Source: Platerodrilus igneus
Taxonomy: Eukaryota > Arthropoda > Insecta > Coleoptera > Lycidae
Length of the DNA stretch: 64,000 bases
Direction: 5' to 3'
Assembly: GCA_036346225.1 (NCBI GenBank)
Contig: JARFIW010001177.1
Span: 156,501 to 220,500 of the forward strand
Position numbers and translations under genes: made by a program. The first letter of the stretch is position 1. Every line of letters begins with the position of its first letter. Positions 24,608 to 33,941 of this stretch are shown piece after piece. The notes under the pieces are model-generated. The model was given only the letters and a program-made list of their open reading frames with translations, ran no database searches and was not told the DNA's origin.

Positions 24608-24720
24608 ACCGTTTTCTATTTTCCATTGCGGATAGGTATCTGGAGAATTTATAATTTTATTTTTTAAAGATACATAGTAATCATCTATGTTAGCTAAATC
24701 TATTTCTAAGGTATTTAAAT

Positions 24721-25238
24721 TTACAGTGTTATCTTGTGTTGATCGACTAAGGAATCAGGTATTACATGTAGCTTGCCTTTACGGTGAATTAAATCGAAGG
24801 TATGTTGTCTTAAACGGGTGGCCCATCTTGCCAGTTTCCCAGAAGGATTTTGGATATTATTGAGCCATAACAGACTGTGATGATCTGTTATGACTGTAAA
24901 TTTTGTTCCTTCTATCCACGGACGGAATCTTTCTATAGAAAAATAACTGAGAGACATTCGCGTTCTGTAACGGAGTAATTGCGTTCAGAACGTGTAAGTG
25001 ATCTGCTTACGTAAGAGATAATGTGATCTTCACCATTTAGATTTTGTAATAGAACTCCTCCTAAACCAGTATTTGATGCATCAGCTTCTATCGTGAATGG
25101 TTGATTGAAATCAGGTTGAGATAAGATAGGCTCAGATACTAAGATTTGTTTTATTTTTAGAAAAGCTGACTCAGCCTCGGAATTCCAAACTATTGGTTGT
25201 TTTTCTTTTCCTTTTAACAGATCATTAATAGGAGACAT
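24721..25238 (-). pseudogene. Gypsy-2 RNase H domain, two overlapping frames
   Basis: The frame 25238-24933 includes PFTIEADASNTGLGGVLLQ and SYVSRSLTRSERNYSVTERE. The frame 24957-24721 continues with FRPWIEGTKFTVITDHHSLL and LARWATRLRQHTFDLIHRKG. They join through a one-base deletion in an A/T run at 24939-24943, and a second break lies near 24745-24750. RNase H would degrade the RNA strand during reverse transcription. Confidence 0.8.
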
Positions 25239-25406
25239 AAGGGTAGAAAAGATTTTATAAACCTTCTATACCAGCTAACCATGCCAACAAAACGTTTAAT
25301 TTGTGTGGTTGTTTTAGGTCTTGGATAGTTAGTCATTGCTGAAATTTTTCTGGATCTGTTCTAATAGAATTTGAACCAACAATGTATCCTAGGAATTTTA
25401 ATTTTT

Positions 25407-26939
25407 TTAAAAACTCACATTTTTGAGATTTATAGTTAAATTTGCATCTTTTAAACGGTCACGAACTGTTTCTAGTAACTTGATGTGTTCAGAAAATGTT
25501 GAAGATATAACTATAATATCGTCGAGGTAACAGAAAATATGGGGTTCCAACTCCGGTCCAAAAATAGTATCAACGAGACGTTGTTGTGTTTGTGCAGAGT
25601 TTCTTAAACCGAAGGGAACTGTAACGAACCTAAATTGGCCTCTGGAGATTACACTAAAGGCTGTTTTGTCCTTAGACTCTGTAGTTAAAGGTAGCTGCCA
25701 AAAGCTATGTCTTAGATCAAGACTAGAAATGTATGTAGCACCTCTTAGCAAATTCAAAATTCGGTCTACATTAGGCATGGGGTAGCTATCGTGGGTAGTT
25801 ATTTCATTTAGAGCTCTTCCTTCAAAACAAACTCTATAGTCACCAGAAGATTTTTTAACTAGTAAGATAGGAGAACACCAAGGTGAGGTACATTTTTCAA
25901 TTACACCCAGCTCTAACATTTCATCTAATTTTTCATTCAATATTTTTGACATATATGGAGACATTGGGTATGGACGTTTTCTGATAGGTTTGTGGTCACC
26001 AGTGTCAATATTCATATAAATTTTATCAGTGCGACCTATATTTGTATCAGTGCGACCTATATTTGTATCAGTGCTTGCAATTAAATTGAAGGAATCTATT
26101 ATTTGTTTTGCTTTAGGTAATTGTGTAGGAAGTAAATCGTCTAACGTGCAAAGTTTATGTTTATCTAAATTTTTTAAAGGAACTTTTTCCACAGGTATAG
26201 GTATATTTGTAGATGTGTGAACATCCCAGGAATTATTTTTAAAATTGATAGATAGTTCAAACTTTTTCGCAAAATCTGAACCAAAAATAAATGAGTGAGG
26301 TAGTGCAGGAACGACTAAACAAGTAATGAAACAACATGTGTCACCTATAAAAATAGGCAAGTCTAAAGTACCAGAAATATTTTGTGGAGTGCCATCTGCA
26401 GTTAGTAATTTATGTGTAGTTAAAGGAAATATATTTAGATTTAAGGTTTTTATTATAGGTATGCCTAGAGATCCTATAACAGAAATGTTACTTCCCGAAT
26501 CGAAAAGTGCAGTTATATAAATGTCTAATAATTTTACTTTAAGATATGGTCTAGTATCTAAATGTTTTGTAATTAAATTATAAGTTTCTATTGAATGTGT
26601 TTTTGATTTATAGAAGTTTCTAACAGTAGTCAACCATTTTGACCAGTTATCATTGTTTTGAGAAATTTTATGTAAGTTAAGGTAATTTTTCTTAGACAAA
26701 CTTGTTAAGTTATAATTTTTGTTTTTATAACAATGATTTATTTTTGAGGGTAAGGTAGGTTTTGTATAAGGTAAAGTAGGATTTGTTCTAGGTAGAGTAG
26801 TCATTTGTTTTTTAGAAAAAATAGTGGTAGAGACAATTTTATTTGGTTTAAGATAATTTTGGGTAGCCATAGATATCTCAGTACAGGGTTGGCTATATGT
26901 CCTGTACTTTTTTATTCGTTTTTTGAGCAAACGGGACAT
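25407..26939 (-). CDS. pol: Gypsy-2 protease and reverse transcriptase frame
   Basis: This 510-codon open frame overlaps the end of gag in the -1 frame. Retropepsin lies near residues 140-250 with ALFDSGSNISVIG (aspartate at about 147). The RT runs from about 320 with YPMSPYMSKILNEKLDEMLE, SLDLRHSFWQLPL, VPFGLRNSAQTQQRL and the catalytic YLDD at about 471-474. The frame ends at 25407 in the middle of the RT because one base is missing from an A/T run at 25420-25424. A 21-bp unit is duplicated at about 26030-26071, repeating the residues TDTNIGR between protease and RT. No native start is expected; translation would enter by -1 frameshifting from gag at 26918-26924. Confidence 0.9.
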   Translation of the reverse strand: MSRLLKKRIKKYRTYSQPCTEISMATQNYLKPNKIVSTTIFSKKQMTTLPRTNPTLPYTKPTLPSKINHCYKNKNYNLTSLSKKNYLNLHKISQNNDNWSKWLTTVRNFYKSKTHSIETYNLITKHLDTRPYLKVKLLDIYITALFDSGSNISVIGSLGIPIIKTLNLNIFPLTTHKLLTADGTPQNISGTLDLPIFIGDTCCFITCLVVPALPHSFIFGSDFAKKFELSINFKNNSWDVHTSTNIPIPVEKVPLKNLDKHKLCTLDDLLPTQLPKAKQIIDSFNLIASTDTNIGRTDTNIGRTDKIYMNIDTGDHKPIRKRPYPMSPYMSKILNEKLDEMLELGVIEKCTSPWCSPILLVKKSSGDYRVCFEGRALNEITTHDSYPMPNVDRILNLLRGATYISSLDLRHSFWQLPLTTESKDKTAFSVISRGQFRFVTVPFGLRNSAQTQQRLVDTIFGPELEPHIFCYLDDIIVISSTFSEHIKLLETVRDRLKDANLTINLKNVSF

Positions 26940-28363
26940 GTGGATATTTTTACATTAGGAATGCCACATCTGTAGCAGAAAATTTTTCTTTTAATATTAC
27001 AATTAGGATATGTGTGATCTGATTTTAAACAGTTCCAACATTTACTTGTGGTATGTCTATAGGTATTTGAGAAATAACGTGTATTTTGAGTTGAAGGAAA
27101 AGTAGGTAAATTTGTATTTATATTTTTATTTATTGTGGTATGTGGTTGTGTTTGAATTTTTGGAATCGTATTATATTGAATGGCATTTAATTGAGACGAA
27201 GCATTTTGTATTTTAGGTTTATTGTTGTATGTCCAAGTTTTCGGTTTACTTTCTTGAAATTTTGTGTATAAAATTTTGTGGAAAAGAATTTTGTTTTGTA
27301 GTGAAACAGAGGTAGTTGGTTTAAATGAGTTATTATTAGATATAAGTTGATTTTTATACGAAAAGATTCTTCTAATCTTTTTGTAGCTGTAACGAGATCT
27401 GAGATAGTATTAATTGTAGGTAGAATTATAGAAAGTGGTGTAATAAAATCAGGTAATAGATTTTGAGAAATAATTTGTATTCTTGTTGATTCTAAAGGTA
27501 ATTTTTGAAATCTGCGGAATAAATTCTGCATTTTCATTATATAGATAGTCACTGCTTCATTCGTCTTTTGTTTTCTAAGTCTTATTTCGTCCCATAAAAT
27601 AGTTTCTATGTTAGGAGGTAGAAAATCTTGTTTTAAACGAGTTATTAAGGAGTTCCAATCTGTTACAGAGTGTTTTATTTCCTATACCAAACAATTGCAT
27701 CTCCGTCAAACAATTCCATCGCAGACGAAAACAGATCTTGTAGTGAAACATTTCTGGTTTCAGCTAATTCAGATACTCTTTCTAAAAATTCAAAGACTGT
27801 GTCTGGTTTACCATTAAACTTTATTGACCAAGAAGAAATTGGAGTAGGATTAGATATATAAGTTACTGTTGGTGGATGAACATTTATTGTGGGGGTAGTA
27901 TTTGTTAAAGGTACATTAATTTTACCGGTAGTAATTTCATAATTGTCTATTTTTTCATGAAGTTCTGCATCTAACAAAAGTGCAGTTGAATAACTTTCAT
28001 TTTTAAAAGTTGTTACAATTTCATTATCATTATCAGGAATCGGTTTATTCTGCCACATACATGCGCCAGTCGAGACATAATTCTTTTATAAAGTGAATCT
28101 TTAACATCACCATCAAATTCTTCTATTAAATTCGTAATTGAATTTATAGTATTAGTTATTTGCTCACTATCTTGTTCGAAAGTTATAGTATATTGAGATA
28201 GTTCTTTATGTGGTGGTGGTTTATTTGATTCAATTCTTAATTGACGAGCCAAAAGTTTTCTTTTATCCTCCATAGTTCTCTTTTTTGAACTAATGGACCT
28301 TATGTAAAGTTCATACTCAAGCTCCTCTATTAGTAAATAACCTGCTTTTAAGTATGCTTCCAT
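26912..28363 (-). pseudogene. gag: Gypsy-2 gag, several single-base breaks
   Basis: The ATG at 28363 opens MEAYLKAGYLLIEELEYELY, the lineage-typical N-terminus, followed by EEFDGDVKDSLYKRIMSRL. Further frames at 28058-27675 (SWSIKFNGKPDTVFEFLERV, capsid start) and 27552-27187 (MQNLFRRFQKLPLES) carry the capsid. Near 27050-26930 the zinc region reads CWNCLKSDHTYPNC and FCYRCGIPNVKISTCPVC. Frame changes lie near 28050, 27685 and 27260. Given near-identical LTRs these may be recent or sequence errors. Gag would package element RNA in particles. Confidence 0.8.
26918..26924 (-). promoter_or_regulatory. -1 frameshift heptamer A_AAA_AAC in Gypsy-2 gag-pol overlap
   Basis: Gag-frame codons TCA AAA AAC GAA TAA contain the canonical slippery heptamer A AAA AAC two codons before the gag stop (26912-26914). 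The pol frame is open at this point and lies exactly at -1. The same heptamer occupies the same place in Gypsy-1. Confidence 0.8.
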
Positions 28364-28431
28364 TTTAGTTTTTATATTTTACAAAAGAATATTTATTTAT
28401 ATTTCAAGGTAAAATAGGTATAAAAATAAAT

Positions 28432-28994
28432 GTTGGCTTCACGTGACAGTGTATGCAGGAAAAAAAACGAGATACGTTGAGCGACACGTGCAACCATGCA
28501 CGAGAAAAAGAAAGATACGTTGGGTGTCACGTGTAAACGTACGCAAGAGAAAAAAAATGAGACAGGTTTGGCGTCACGTGGAAGCGTGGACATGTGCTGT
28601 ATAAAATATTAAAGAAACAAAACGCGTTGTATAGAAAATTTAAAGAAAAATATCGTCGGGTTGTGTTATGTCAAAATTTAAAAAATTTATATTGGGCGCA
28701 ACGTGTATGCGTGTGCCTGATATAGAGAAAATATTAGAAATTTGGGTGCCACGTGTAGACGTGGGTGAGAGAAAAAAATTAAAACTGTTGGGCGTCGCGT
28801 GTAAACGTAGCCAGGTATAGAAAAAAATTTCGTGTGTCAGATATAGAAGAAAAAAATAGGGAGGTTTGGCGTCACGTGCAAACGTGCGCGGGAGAAAAAA
28901 TGGAGAGAGAAAAAAAAGAAAAAAATTTAGGTAGTTGGACGCTACGTGTAAACGTGCGCAAGAGAAAGAAAGAAGATAGGTTGGGCGCCACGTG
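28432..28994 (-). repeat. Tandem array of primer-binding-site-like units in Gypsy-2 leader
   Basis: Ten units are visible on the plus strand, each close to GTTGGGCGTCACGTG followed by about 10 bases of TAAACGTGCGC type and a run of AGAGAAAA. They begin at about 28432, 28476, 28519, 28566, 28691, 28741, 28787, 28864, 28934 and 28980. Spacing is often 43-50 bp, with larger gaps holding degenerate copies. The last unit (28980-28994) is the real primer binding site joined to the LTR edge. Each unit resembles the LTR/primer-site junction. Two spurious open frames with recurring RLHV-PN residues run through the array. Confidence 0.85.
28980..28990 (-). promoter_or_regulatory. Gypsy-2 primer binding site, tRNA-Lys type
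   Basis: Two bases after the 5' LTR the minus strand reads TGGCGCCCAAC, matching the start of the tRNA-Lys-type site used by gypsy-like elements and several retroviruses. Confidence 0.8.
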
Positions 28995-30676
28995 CAACCT
29001 ACCCTTTTTTCAGGTGTTTTAAAAAGGATAGGCGCACGACAGAGCATAAAAAAAATTACACTCTGGCACAGCTAGCATCGACCGTTGAGGTTGCAGAGGC
29101 TGCAAGAGACCTAAAATCTCGAAGGGAGAAAATTTGTGAATTAATAACTGTAAATTAAACAACTGTGAGAAACTATGAAAAGTTATATAGTGTGTTTATT
29201 AAATTTTATAGAAAATAAATTTTTGAAACAAAACATAAATATTCTATGAAGTCAGATAAAATGAAAGGATCAGTAAAGATTATGATACATGTTTCTTTTT
29301 TTTTTTGCAACTAGTCAATGTAGGTACTTAAGTCTAAGAGAGTTTTTTAAATATGTGAATGTAACATATAAAAAGTCAATAAAATATTTAACGTGAACTA
29401 AACGTTCAAAAATACAAAGAAAAGTATCTTGTGCTTTTAAATGCGTAACGAAATTAATAAATGTACTTTACTACCATAAGTTTCATGAAACGTGTGGCTT
29501 ACATTTGGACAGTATGCGTCCAGTAAGACTATGTATAAAAAGAATTACTATTTGTGAACACCAGATAAATTATCTGTAAGATTTATATGTTTTACAAGTG
29601 TAACATAAAGAGAAAATTTAATATTGTATAAATCAGTTCATTAAATTTTGAGTAGATAAATAGTATTTTAGTTTGTCATACCTGACATGTGCATTGAATA
29701 ACATATTTTTTGTTACCCTGATATTCTTGAACGGAACATCTGTAGAAATCCAAATCACATGTGTAGAAACTGCAGGAGTCCCAGGTAACATCAAAATAAA
29801 ACAAATGATGAGGTAGAATTCGCTAGCATACAAACAAGTTGAAAAACATTATTCTGTGTTAACTTCATAGATCCATATTAAACCAAAATTTAAGAGAGTA
29901 ATTAATAAAACTAAAATGTATGTTGCGGTAGCTTAATTTAAATGTACAACGCCATCGTCATCTCATGGTCAAACGACAGCAAAACACATTTGCTTCTTTA
30001 CGGAGCGTAAGGTGCAAATATAGAAAAACTGAGGGTAGAGAACGACCCTAAAATACAATATGTGAATTAGTTAACACGCAAAAAAAAGTCAAAAGGAAAT
30101 TAAAATACATCTGTTAATTTCTTACCATCGGAAAAGCAATCCGGTGGGATTCGCAGCCCATGAAGGGAAGGAAACGCCAGACAAGATAGCTGTAATATTA
30201 TTTAAATGATTACACATCTTTTATTTAACAAAATAATACATACTTGATACGACCTCATGGTCAATTTTTATCACCTTGAACTCAAAAGCGACCTGTTGTG
30301 CACAAGTCAAGACAAGAAATGAAACTTTTGTCAGAACGTTTTGACAGGCAAACAATCTGTCTCAAATATCAGAGCGGGGTATTTAGGATTGTAAGGAAAG
30401 AAAACTATAGAGCTCTTCTGCAAAGTAAGTGTGAAATTAAATACCAAGAATACTGGATTGTAGGCAACTTTACAAACAAGTATGAATATTAGAAAACAAA
30501 CACGGTACTTTATAAAGTACTATAACCTTCTTATATTCTGAGATTATAATAAATCTATTAAAGTAAAAGTGTATATTAAGGTTCAATGGACTTTTTAAAG
30601 TAAAATCTGAGGTTTAAAGGGAGAGATAAATCAAGCTGAAACGTGGCGTTTACCATAGGTAAAATGACATGTTTCA
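28993..30676 (-). repeat. Gypsy-2 5' LTR
   Basis: This repeat is 1684 bp and nearly identical to 21254-22936, followed by the CCCA target duplication at 30677-30680. It contains the promoter for the minus-strand element; no core promoter element was assigned. Confidence 0.95.
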
Positions 30677-30680
30677 CCCA

Positions 30681-31569
30681 TAGAACGCAACCCGAAGGTT
30701 TCCGAACACACCCGAACGGAGTTAAGGATTAAGTGGGGAAACTAAATGGGGTCATCTTTTTCCGATTTTTGCGACTTATCCAATACATTTAGCACTAAAG
30801 GGTGCGTCCGGTTTACGTCGTCCATGAAGCCAGTAGAAACGCCGGAAACATCTTCCATGTTATACGGGCCATCAATCGCGTCGCGTACATTTTAAAAATC
30901 GAAAAGAGTGGCAGCTCTGACCGATAGTGTTGTAGGCCAATGGTATCGCAGGATCTTAAAAAATCAAATTACCAAAATAGCTGCAATTGTGGTGAATGGT
31001 ATAAATACATTCATTCACACATACATATTAACAGATATATTTATCTCCATACAAACAGAATTACACATATATCCGTCCTCCAGCCCATCCGTACATCGAT
31101 TAATACACCCATCCACCCACTAGATCTAGTTGGATGATGCTCAGATTTCATCCATTTATTTTACTCTTTTTTGTGTAAAAGATGCATTCTCCATGTCTTT
31201 ATAGACATCCGAAGAAAATCTTAAGCGTTCTACTTTCGAAAGTGAATAACCATTATATGTTGTAATGCCATTTGTTTAAATGTAGCATAAGCTCTTCTGT
31301 AGGCAAGCAAATCAGTTGTCTGAGTGTAAGGATAAATTATGCTTATGCTCTGTGTGCATAAATACGGTGAAAATGATACTAAAAGTTTATTTTGAATTTA
31401 TTTTTGAAAAACATATTTTTGTGCGATGTTTTGTAAATGAGATACTGTCACTTGCGACGGTTTAATCAATTGCTTATACGCTCCTTTGAAATCTTGTCGC
31501 TAAGTGGTATGCCCTTCTTGTGTTCCACAAACTTTTGACCATTTATATCATCTCCAATGCTTATATTTT
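30681..31569. other. Flank right of Gypsy-2, possibly rest of LINE 5' end
   Basis: No gene was recognised. The first few hundred bases would be continuous with the LINE 5' region before Gypsy-2 inserted, so they may be its 5' end. The part next to the ATPase fragment (about 31400-31569) may be more of the same Maverick-like element, but no motif supports that. Confidence 0.4.
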
Positions 31570-31925
31570 GATCGAAACTCTACCTATACCGTCCTTTATC
31601 AATATCAAAACGTTTAACAATAGTTATAAAATTATGTTTCGAGTCATCACCATTCCAACACTGTAAGCACATTTTTTTAAATTTTGGATATGACACATCA
31701 ACGCTTATATGATAAAAAAAAATATGGTTTAGGTTCGTGTCATCCTGCTTCCATAATCCGATTACATTGGCGTTATCTCTAAGCATGTGTCTTAGTGTGC
31801 TAGCATAAGTTTGACATAAATAAAAACAATCAATATTCTTACGCCTACCATACAAGAAAAACTGTGTGATCTTGCTTTGTTCGTTCACAGGTATATCGTC
31901 AAAAACCATAACTGAACCTTCAGAC
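31570..31925 (-). pseudogene. Maverick/Polinton-type packaging ATPase fragment
   Basis: A minus-strand frame of 109 codons reads MVFDDIPVNEQSKITQFFLY at the start, then GRRKNIDCFYLCQTY and DNANVIGLWKQDD. A hydrophobic Walker B-like strand ending in DD, followed by a GR-K-ID-FYL-Q-Y block, is the pattern of the HerA/FtsK-like (A32-type) genome-packaging ATPases of Mavericks/Polintons and related large DNA viruses. The Walker A half is absent: the frame runs directly into GC-rich repeat sequence on its N-terminal side. The C-terminal end (FDIDKGRYR) looks natural. Assignment is by motif only. Confidence 0.6.
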
Positions 31926-32209
31926 GGGCGGGCGGATGGGCTGGCGGCCGAAAAAATTGATAGGTTAGATCAGCGACGCTGCGCACACCTAACCCATAAA
32001 TTTCTCCTGCTATCTAGCCTAAGTCCATACAAGTCCAACTAACAAAACCTAACTCCAGACAACACTACCTAACCTAACCTATCTCCTGACAAGTCCAACT
32101 AACCTTACTTAATTTAAGGAAGGTGAACGTTACAACAGGACAATGGAAGTAGCAGTAGGGAAAGATTCAAAATTTCAAAAATGCGTATTTTATACTAAAT
32201 AGTCCATCC
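31926..32209. other. Spacer between the inverted ATPase fragments
   Basis: Contains a short GC-rich edge and several CTAACCT-type words (for example around 32070). No gene is visible. Confidence 0.4.
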
Positions 32210-32430
32210 CTACCTGTCTGCCCACCAACCTGCCCGCCCGCCCGTCTGCCCGCATGCCCGCCCACCCGCCTGCCTGCCCACCCGACCACCCGCCCAACCG
32301 CCTGCCCACCCACACAGCCATCCGCCCGCCTGTCCACCCGCCAACTCAACCGTCCGCCCGCCCGCCCACTCGTCCGCCCCGCCCGGTCGCCCTCCCGTTC
32401 GTCCATCGCCCGCCCGCTCACCCACCCACC
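32210..32430. repeat. C-rich minisatellite (CCGCCCGCCTGC-like)
   Basis: About 220 bp of tandem, imperfect 4-bp-based units of CCGC, CCAC and CTGC type, extremely C-rich on the plus strand and G-rich on the minus strand. It abuts the N-terminal side of the plus-strand ATPase fragment. A shorter run of the same kind (31923-31950, G-rich on plus) abuts the minus-strand fragment. Confidence 0.85.
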
Positions 32431-32431
32431 T

Positions 32432-32605
32432 GAACATTCAGTTATGGTTTTGGACAATATACCTGCAAACGAGTAAAGCAAGATCACACAGTTTTTCTCG
32501 TATGGTAGGCATAAGAATATCGATTGTTTTTATTTGTCAAAATTATGCTAACACCTTAAAGCATAGGCTTAGAGATAACGCCAATGTAATTGCATTATAG
32601 AAGCA
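32432..32605 (+). pseudogene. Second Maverick-type ATPase fragment, inverted
   Basis: The plus strand encodes SVMVLDNIPANE, a stop, then SKITQFFSYGRHKNIDCFYL, and after a frame change LKHRLRDNANVIAL. This closely parallels the minus-strand fragment at 31570-31925 but in opposite orientation. It is shorter, has a stop and a frameshift, and leaves the family after about 32605. Confidence 0.6.
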
Positions 32606-32689
32606 GATACTGGTTTTCCTCTTGGCTGTATTATACAATTAGTAATACCTTTTGTGGAACATGACGTCATTTCATTGCGCCCAAAAATA

Positions 32690-33941
32690 GACGTAGAAAA
32701 TTGTTGGCGACGGAGATTTAGGCGGCGTACACACTGTCGCTTATGAAAATATATTGACCCGCGGAGTCAATTATAATTCTGAGCGATCTGAGAATGCCGT
32801 TACCATCATGAATATTAACCACTGCAGTGGCTAAAAGAACAGTGCTTTTTGAAAAACTATGGTTACGTTACATATCGTAGAAGCAAGGTTCGGTAAAAGA
32901 TCATTTCAAATAGGCGTATCGTGCCTAGTCACTGATGGCCCTGATGAAGACTGCCTTGTAGACAAAGTGTTATTAGTAGGATCAGAATGTAAAAAAGTAA
33001 GGTGTCCGATTTTACATTTTCGACAGCGAAAAATTGATGGGCAATTCTGTCTAGTGTGGGACGGTGTAAACAGTTTACACAAAAGTCGTTTTTGCTTAAC
33101 GAAAGTGAAACGGTCCACGGCATTTTGTCTCAAAAGTTCGGGACATTTTGAAAGAACATTACTGTGGTTACACATATGGCATGTAATAATGGCACTAACG
33201 GAGATTTTACTTTGTCGACTGCCATTGTACAGCGCCGAAAATGAACTAATTTTATCATATTTTTTTAGTAAATTTATTGATTCTCTAAATAGAGATTTCT
33301 ATTTTAAGCTTGGGCGGGTTCAAATACTGTACTGATTCGAGTGCCTTACACTTGTTTTCTAGACATAGTAGCAGAGATTTGTATGTGGGTATTTCTACTG
33401 AAGTATGACCAGTTTCAAAATCAGTGCGTTTCCAAATGTCTAATTTTTCCAATAAAATATGAAATAACAAGAAATCCCACTTATCTGTTTCGAAATTCAT
33501 TATTTTAAGCGCTGTAACGTTTTCAGAAAACACTTTTAAAAAAGAGCGTAAATCATTAGCTGTTACCCCCTTTAAGTTGAACTTAAAGATACTATTGACC
33601 GCATGTGAAGCCATGAGCCGTTTGTTTAAATATGTGCTTATGAGCATATTATAAGCTATTTCGAAATGTTCCTCTGAAATCGGGATTCCTGAAAGTAATT
33701 TCAAGGGATGATCTCGCAGAAGCGATAGAAAATATTGCATTTTATGTATGGGTGCTAACTTGTCGTTTTTAGTGATAAGGTTATCGAATAGTTCGTAAAA
33801 AGTTCTGAATTCTCTTCTGTCCGCTTTGAAGACCGGTATCGATAATTTTGGTAATTTTGCAGACGTTTCTACTGAAACAGAACTTTGAGTGGGGTTGACG
33901 GTACATAGCTTCATGTACGCCGTTTTTGATACATAGAACAA
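32690..33941 (-). pseudogene. BEL/Pao gag-protease relic
   Basis: The minus-strand frame 33941-33285 (218 codons) is a BEL/Pao Gag of the DUF1759 type: KLSIPVFKADRREFRTFYEL, then YFLSLLRDHPLKLLSG and LLEKLDIWKRTDFE. After a break, 33175-32906 carries the cysteine-rich part (CRKCKIGHLTFLH). Another frame near 32850 reads TVLLATAVVNIHDGNG and then IIIDSAGQ, the protease entrance with an altered DSG box. Nothing recognisable follows below about 32690. No LTRs were found, so it is an old fragment unrelated by position to the BEL element at 47103-53825. Confidence 0.75.

Larger units (their letters stand above)
21254..30676 (-). mobile_element. Gypsy-2: very young LTR retrotransposon, minus strand
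   Basis: Direct repeats of about 1.68 kb (21254-22936 and 28993-30676) begin TGCA and end TTTCA. They are flanked by the 4-bp duplication CCCA at 21250-21253 and 30677-30680. The minus strand holds LTR, tRNA-Lys-type primer binding site, an unusual repeat-rich leader, gag, pol with protease-RT-RNase H-integrase, noncoding 3' region and LTR. By eye the LTRs show only about two substitutions plus a few homopolymer-length changes, so insertion was very recent. No envelope gene is visible. Confidence 0.95.

Noticed and set aside
28432..28994. Regularly spaced repeats resembling a CRISPR array
   Set aside because: Units are degenerate, the spacing carries low-complexity purine runs and not unique spacers, the context is a eukaryotic retrotransposon leader, and the last unit is the primer binding site.
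28640..29047. 135-codon minus-strand open frame with recurring RLHV-PN residues
   Set aside because: It translates the primer-site-like array and runs into the LTR. The residue repeat comes from the DNA repeat.
32060..32085. CCTAACCTAACCTA resembling the insect telomere repeat (TTAGG)n
   Set aside because: Only about three units among other CTAACCT words, far too short to indicate a telomeric tract.
32167..32487. Glycine/alanine-rich open frames on the minus strand
   Set aside because: They translate the C-rich minisatellite and have no start context or domain.
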